Below are positions 58,670 to 64,000 of a stretch of 64,000 nt of DNA, one piece after another. Both the position numbers and the translations under genes were made by a program. Each line of letters begins with the position of its first letter. The first letter of the stretch is position 1. This DNA is from Cinclus cinclus (taxonomy: Eukaryota; Chordata; Aves; Passeriformes; Cinclidae): positions 744,001 to 808,000 of the forward strand of contig NC_085082.1 of assembly GCF_963662255.1 (NCBI RefSeq), written 5' to 3'. The notes under the pieces were generated by a model. That model did not search any database, was not told where the DNA came from, and saw only the letters and a program-made list of their open reading frames with translations.

Positions 58670-60185
58670 CCCAAAATTTGGGGGGATTTTGGGGGTGGGG
58701 GGGTCCGGGGGGGGATTTTGGGGTCTCAAAGTGAAATTTGGGGGAAATTTGGGGGATTTTGGGGGATCCCAGGGGGGAATTTTGGGAAAATTTGGGGGAT
58801 TTTGGGGTCTCAAAGTGAAATTTGGGGGATTTTGGGGGGTCCCAGGGGGGAATTTTGGGGGATTTTGGGGGGGTCCTGACAGAATTTGGGGGAGATTTTG
58901 GGGGTCCCAGGGGGGATTTTGGGGTCTCGAAGTGAAATTTGGGGGAAATTTGGGGGATTTTGGGGGGTCCCAGGGGGGAATTTTGGGAAAATTTGGGGGA
59001 TTTTGGGGTCTCAAAGTGAAATTTGGGGGAAATTTGGGGGATTTTGGGGGGGTCCCGGGGGGGAATTTGGGGGATTTTGGGGGATTTTGGGGTCTCGAAG
59101 TGAATTTTGGGGGAAATTTGGGGGATTTTGGGGGGTCCCAGGGGGGAATTTTGGGAAAATTTGGGGGATTTTGGGGTCTCGAAGTGAAATTTGGGGGAAA
59201 TTTGGGGGATTTTGGGGGGTCCCAGGGGGGAATTTTGGGGATTTTGGGGTCTCAAAGTGAATTTTGGGGGAAATTTGGGGGATTTTGGGGGGTCCCGGGG
59301 GGGAATTTGGGGGATTTTGGGGGGTCCTGACAGAATTTGGGGGAGATTTTGGGGGTCCCAGGGGGGATTTTGGAGTCTCGAAGTGAATTTTGGGGGAAAT
59401 TTGGGGGATTTTGGGGGGTCCCAGGGGGGAATTTTGGGAAAATTTGGGGGATTTTGGGGTCTCAAAGTGAATTTTGGGGGAAATTTGGGGGATTTTGGGG
59501 GGTCCCAGGGGGGAATTTGGGGGATTTTGGGGGGTCCTGACAGAATTTGGGGGAGATTTTGGGGGTCCCAGGGGGGATTTTGGGGTCTCGAAGTGAAATT
59601 TGGGGGATTTTGGGGGGTCCCGGGGGAAATTTGGGGGATTTTGGTGAAAATTTGGGGGTACAGGGGGAAAATTTTGGGGGTCTCAAAGTGAAATTTGGGA
59701 GAAATTTGGGGGGATTTGGGGGGTCCCAGGGGGGATTTCGGGCTCTCAAAGTGAAATTTGGGGGATTTTGGGGGTCTCGGGGAAAATTTTAGGGAAATTT
59801 GGGGGATTTTAGGGGGTCCCAGGGGGGATTTTGGGGAAAATTTGGGGGATTTTGGGGGGTCCCAGGGGGGAATTTTGGGAAAATTTGGGGGATTTTGGGG
59901 TCTCAAAGTGAATTTTGGGGGAAATTTGGGGGATTTTGGGGGGTCCCGGGGGAAATTTGGGAGAAATTTGGGGGGGTCCCGGTGGAAAATTTTGGGGGTT
60001 TCAAAGTGAAATTTGGGGGGGTCCTGGGGAGGGGGGGTTGGGAAAATCTGGGGGATTTTGGGGGGTCCTGACAGAATTTGGGGGAAATTTTGGGGGTCCC
60101 AGGGGGGATTTTGGGGTCTCAAAGTGAAATTTGGGGGAAATTTGGGGGATTTTGGGGGGTCCTGACAGAATTTGGGGGAAATTTT
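58670..60185. repeat. G-rich ~45-bp minisatellite between ZC3H4 and PPP1R14A
   Basis: Units GGGGGATTTTGGGGGGTCCC, AGGGGGGAATTTTGGG and TCTCAAAGTGAAATTTGGGG alternate. A larger unit ending CCTGACAGAATTTGGGGGAG recurs at about 58,874, 59,326, 59,537, 60,068 and 60,162. Dense G runs. Confidence 0.92.
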
Positions 60186-60590
60186 GGGGAAATTTATTTT
60201 ATTTTATTTATTTCATTTATTTTATTTTATTTTGTTTATTTTATTTTATTTATTTTGTTTTATTTATTTCATTTGTTTTGTTTTATTTCTTTTATTTATT
60301 TTATTTATTTATTTTATTTTATTTATTTCATTTTATTTTATTTATTTTATTTTATTTCATTTATTTTGTTTTATTTATTTTATTTATTTTATTTTATTTA
60401 TTTTATTTATTTCATTTATTTTGTTTTATTTATTTCATTTTAATTTATTTTATTTTATTTATTTCACTTATTTTATTTTATTTATTTCATTTATTTCGTT
60501 TTATTCATTTCATTTATTTTGTTTTATTTATTTCATTTTAATTCATTTTCTTTATTTTATTAATTTTCTTTTCTTTTCTTTTCTTTGTCT
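60185..60590. repeat. (TTTATT)n array rich in minus-strand AATAAA
   Basis: Four hundred bases of TTTATTTTATT, TTTCATTTATT and TTTTGTTTTATT. Read on the minus strand it offers dozens of overlapping AATAAA hexamers, placed directly beyond the stop codon of the leftward PPP1R14 gene. Confidence 0.92.
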
Positions 60591-60621
60591 TGGGTGGGTG
60601 CTGGGGGCGGGGCGTGCGGGG

Positions 60622-60711
60622 TCACGTGGTCTGGTTTTGGGGGAGGGGTCCCAGCAGCAGCCGCAGCTTCGGGAGCCCCCGGAGCTTCTGCAGGAGCTGC
60701 TGCACGAACTC
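60622..60711 (-). CDS. PPP1R14A: PPP1R14A-like terminal coding exon
   Basis: Acceptor CCCCCCAG|GAG; 29 codons from EFVQQLLQKLRGLPKL to PQNQTT and TGA at 60622-60624. It forms the last helix of the inhibitor domain. Confidence 0.82.
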   Translation of the reverse strand, partial: EFVQQLLQKLRGLPKLRLLLGPLPQNQTT

Positions 60712-62894
60712 CTGGGGGGAGGGCAGCGATTAATTAATTAATTAATTCATCAATTAATGAACCCGGAAATTCATTCATTAATGAATTAATTAATGAATGA
60801 ATGAACCCGGCAATTCATTAATTAATGAATTAATGAACCCGGAAATTCATTAATTAATGAATTAATTAATGAATGAATGAACCCGGCAATTCATTAATGA
60901 ATTAATTAATGAACCCGGAAATTCATTAATTAATGAATGAATTAATGAATGAATGAATGAACCCGGCAATTCATTAATTAATGAATGAATTAATGAATGA
61001 ACCCGGAAATTCATTAATTAATGAATGAATGAATGAACCCGGCAATTCATTAATTAATGAATTAATGAACCCGGAAATTCATTAATTAATGAATGAATTA
61101 ATGAATGAACCCGGCAATTCATTAATTAATGAATTAATGAATGAATTAATGAACCCGGCAATTCATTAATTAATGAATGAATTAATGAATGAATTAATGA
61201 ACCCGGCAATTCATTAATGAATTAATTAATTAATGAACCCAGAAATTCATTAATTAATGAATGAATTAATGAATGAATGAACCCGGCAATTCATGAATGA
61301 ATTAATTAATGAATGAACCCGGCAATTCATTAATGAATGAATGAATTAATTAATGAACCCGGCAATTCATTAATTAATGAATTAATTAATGAATGAACCC
61401 GGCAATTCATTAATGAATGAATGAATTAATTAATGAATGAATGAACCCGGCAATTCATTAATGAATGAATGAATTAATTAATGAATGAATGAACCCGGCA
61501 ATTCATTAATTAATGAATTAATTAATGAATTAATGAAGCCGGCAATTCATTAATTAATGAATGAATTAATTAATGAACCCGGAAATTCATTAATTAATGA
61601 ATTAATTAATGAATGAACCCGGCAATTCATTAATGAATGAATTAATGAATTAATTAATGAACCCGGCAATTCATTAATTAATGAATTAATGAATGAATGA
61701 ACCCGGCAATTAATTAATGAATTAATTAATGAATGAACCCGGCAATTCATTAATGAACTAACCCGGCAATTAATTAATTAATTAATTAATTAATGAACCT
61801 GGCAATTAATTAATTAATAAATTAATGAATGAACCCGGCAATTCATTAATGAATAAATTAATTAATTAATGAACCCGGTAATTCATTAATGAATTAATTA
61901 ATTAATTAATGAACCCGGCAATTAATGAGTGAATGAATTAATTAATTAATTAATGAACCCGGCAATTAATGAATGAACCCAGGAATTAATTAATGAACCC
62001 GGCAATTCATTAATGAATTCATTAATGAACCCGGCAATTCATTAATGAATTAATGAATTAATTAATGAACCCGGCAATTCATTAATTAATGAATTAATGA
62101 ACCCGGCAATTCATTAATGAATTAATTAATGAACCCGGCAATTCATTAATGAATGAATTAATGAACCCGGCAATTCATTAATGAATTAATGAATTAATTA
62201 ATGAACCCGGCAATTCATTAATGAATTAATTAATGAACCCAGGAATTAATTAATTAATGAACCCAGCAATTAATTAATTAATGAACCCGGCAATTAATTA
62301 ATTAATTAACGAGCCCAGCAATTAATTAATTGAGCCCAGGAATTAATCCAGGAATTCATTCACCCTTCATTAACCGCGCTCATTAATTCGCCCCTCCCCC
62401 CTCCCCCTCCCCCCCCCCTTCCCTCCTCTGTTTTTTTTTTTTTTTTTTTTTAATTATTTAATTTTTTTTAATTTTTTGGAATTTCCGCTCCCGAATTTTT
62501 TTTCCTTTTAAAGCCCGATCGGAGCTGAGGCAGCCCCGGGGTGGGGGGGGAGGGGTGAGGGTGGGGGGAGGGGATGTGACTCCCTCCCCATCCCCCATTC
62601 TCCTCACCCCCAAATTCCCCAAATTTACCCCTCCCCCCCCCCCCCTTACCTGAGTGTCCGAGGGGCAGGAGCTCAGCATGGTCTGGATGGGGGAGGGGGG
62701 GATGGTTAATTCATTAATTAATTCATTAATTCATTAATTAAAGCTGAGGTGGGGGGGGAGGGGTCACCTTTGTGTCTCCCCCCTCCCTCCCCCCCTCACC
62801 CCAAAATTCCCACCTGGAGTTTTTGGGTTCTCTCCTGGTCCGTGTCCAGCTCCAGCAGCTCCTCGATGTTCAGCTCGTCCGGCATGGCCCCTTC
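60622..62894 (-). CDS. PPP1R14A: PPP1R14-family PP1 inhibitor, probably PPP1R14A/CPI-17 (3' three coding exons)
   Basis: Three exons join in phase 0 on GT-AG sites: 62814-62894, 62650-62682 and 60622-60711. They encode EGAMPDELNIEELLELDTDQ, ERTQKLQ, TMLSSCPSDTQ, EFVQQLLQKLRGLPKLRLLL, GPLPQNQTT and a stop. The pattern MPDE-NI-ELLEL, then ERxxKLQ, then an EF(I/V)xxLLxKL(Q/R)GL helix is the C-terminal half of the PHIN domain of CPI-17-like proteins. Phosphorylated on the threonine encoded by the upstream exon, they inhibit myosin phosphatase. That exon is not in the window and must lie beyond 64000. PPP1R14A is preferred over 14B/C/D because of the MPDE(L/V)NI motif and because the other genes here map to human chromosome 19; other paralogues are not excluded. 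The C-terminal tail is unlike mammals. Confidence 0.75.
60725..62340. repeat. A/T palindrome array with ACCCGGC spacers (PPP1R14A intron)
   Basis: About 45 units in which AATTCATTAATTAATGAATT (a perfect 20-base palindrome) and variants made of TTAA, ATTA and TGAA words are separated by GAACCCGGC or GAACCCGGA. Unit length varies from ~25 to 55 bases through gain and loss of TTAA and TGAA words. Confidence 0.95.
62650..62682 (-). CDS. PPP1R14A: PPP1R14A-like penultimate coding exon (33 bp)
   Basis: A micro-exon of 11 codons, TMLSSCPSDTQ, between acceptor CCATCCAG and donor CAG|GTAAGG. It aligns with the human LLKSCGKPVED segment. Confidence 0.8.
62814..62894 (-). CDS. PPP1R14A: PPP1R14A-like coding exon with MPDELNIEELLEL
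   Basis: Acceptor CCCCCCAG|GAAGGG and donor CAG|GTGGGA bound 27 codons. The methionine of MPDE is internal in the family, so it should not be taken as the start. Confidence 0.85.
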
Positions 62895-62924
62895 CTGGGG
62901 GGGAGGGGCACACGGCCCGGAGTC

Positions 62925-63725
62925 ACCGACCCCCCCCCCAATGTCACCGACCCCCCCCCAATGTCACCGACCCCCCCCCAATGTCACCGACCCCTCCCCA
63001 ATGTCACCGACCCCCCCCCAATGTCACCGACCCCTCCCCCAATGTCACCGGACCCCCCCCAATGTCACCGACCCCCCCCCCAATGTCACCGGACCCCCCC
63101 CGGTGTCACCGACCCCCCCCCAATGTCACCGACCCCCCCCCAATGTCACCGACCCCTCCCCAATGTCACCGACCCCTCCCCCAATGTCACCGGACCCCCC
63201 CCCGGTGTCACCGACCCCCCCCCAATGTCACCGACCCCCCCCCAATGTCACCGACCCCTCCCCAATGTCACCGACCCCTCCCCGGTGTCACCGACCCCTC
63301 CCCCAATGTCACCGACCCCCCCCCAATGTCACCGGACCCCCCCCGGTGTCACCGGACCCCCCCCGGTGTCACCGACCCCTCCCCCAATGTCACCGACCCC
63401 TCCCCGGTGTCACCGACCCCTCCCCCAATGTCACCGACCCCCCCCCAATGTCACCGACCCCTCCCCCAATGTCACCGACCCCTCCCCGGTGTCACCGACC
63501 CCTCCCCCAATGTCACCGACCCCTCCCCCAATGTCACCGACCCCTCCCCGGTGTCACCGACCCCTCCCCCAATGTCACCGACCCCTCCCCAATGTCACCG
63601 ACCCCTCCCCCAATGTCACCGGACCCCCCCCGGTGTCACCGACCCCCCCCCAATGTCACCGACCCCCCCCCAATGTCACCGACCCCTCCCCAATGTCACC
63701 GACCCCTCCCCGGTGTCACCGAACC
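62925..63725. repeat. ~19-bp (CCCCCCCAATGTCACCGAC)n minisatellite
   Basis: About 41 units of CCCCAATGTCACCGACCCC and CCCCGGTGTCACCGACCCC with C runs of four to nine. It lies in the intron upstream of the MPDE exon and is prone to homopolymer length error. Confidence 0.93.
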
Positions 63726-63729
63726 CCCC

Positions 63730-63880
63730 CTCAGTGTCCCCAACCCTTCCCCTCCCCTCCCCCCCCCCCGTCCGGTCCCCTGGGATATCGCGACATCGGC
63801 CCCTCCCCCCTCCGTCTGTTCGTTCCCACGGTGGGGGGAGGGGGAGTTCCCCTGTGGGACCCCCGGGACTCGTCCCGGTC
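63730..63880. other. Short single-copy GC-rich stretch
   Basis: About 150 bases without repeat structure, including GATATCGCGACATCGG. No exon of the PPP1R14 N-terminus (VEKWID-like) could be read in any frame. Confidence 0.6.
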
Positions 63881-63881
63881 C

Positions 63882-64000
63882 CGATCCCGGTTCGGGTTCG
63901 GGTCCCGGTTCGGGTTCGGGTCCCGGTTCGGGTCCCGGTTCGGGTTCGGGTTCGGGTTCGGGTTCGGGTTCGGGTTCGGGTCCCGGTTCGGGTTCGGGTC
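63882..64000. repeat. (GGTTCG)n hexamer array, truncated by window end
   Basis: GGGTTCGGGTTCGGGTCCCG words repeat to the last base. The hexamer TTCGGG differs from the vertebrate telomere unit TTAGGG at one base. Confidence 0.9.

Noticed and set aside
60725..62340. CRISPR-like array (regular palindromic repeats with spacers)
   Set aside because: Both palindromes and spacers are low-complexity and near-identical, unit length drifts in four-base steps, and the context is a vertebrate intron.
62884..62886. Internal ATG of MPDELNIEELLEL as the start of a short protein
   Set aside because: It is preceded by an acceptor and in-frame codons, and the family has this methionine internally.

Overview
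This window looks like part of a GC-rich bird microchromosome. Three things point there. The gene set is orthologous to human 19q13. The introns consist almost entirely of tandem minisatellites and long C/G homopolymers. One fixed-size 200-base gap of N (4503-4702) is typical of a scaffolded vertebrate assembly. The species call (avian or another sauropsid) is inference; the gene identities come from reading spliced exons.

Layout. (1) 1-3960, minus strand: the 5' end of SYMPK (symplekin, mRNA 3'-end processing scaffold). It has a CpG/CRE promoter near 3.8-3.95 kb, a putative non-coding exon 1, and a 27-codon first coding exon at 1960-2045. (2) 4190-19530, minus strand: a complete nine-coding-exon SAE1 (SUMO E1 subunit). 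Its last two exons carry single-base homopolymer deficits. (3) 19531-20989: a shared CpG-rich divergent promoter. (4) 20990-53816, plus strand: ZC3H4 (three CCCH zinc fingers, Restrictor complex) in 14 coding exons, including one U12-type AT-AC intron. (5) 53817-60621: minisatellite-rich ground between convergent genes. (6) 60622-62894, minus strand: the last three coding exons of a PPP1R14-family gene, probably PPP1R14A (CPI-17); its 5' exon lies beyond the window. The very long apparent open frames elsewhere are stop-free tandem repeats, not genes.

The most unusual property is that many minisatellites are built from the edges of the exons they adjoin. Arrays next to at least fifteen exon edges carry between one and 32 extra copies of the last or first few to about 50 bases of the exon plus the authentic splice site. 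One also repeats the SAE1 stop codon. The extreme case is ZC3H4 exon 10. Its 3' part and 5' splice site occur 33 times over 4.7 kb, every unit is a multiple of three, and the whole array is open in the coding frame. Choosing a different donor would therefore add in-frame 47-61-residue modules next to the third zinc finger. The U12 5' splice site is present six times, and the exon 2 acceptor ten times, nine of these followed at once by an in-frame stop.

Functionally the four genes are housekeeping or signalling genes, not an operon. SYMPK and ZC3H4 both act in ending Pol II transcription, SAE1 activates SUMO, and the PPP1R14 protein inhibits PP1. The window contains no tRNA, rRNA, CRISPR array or recognisable transposon that I could support.
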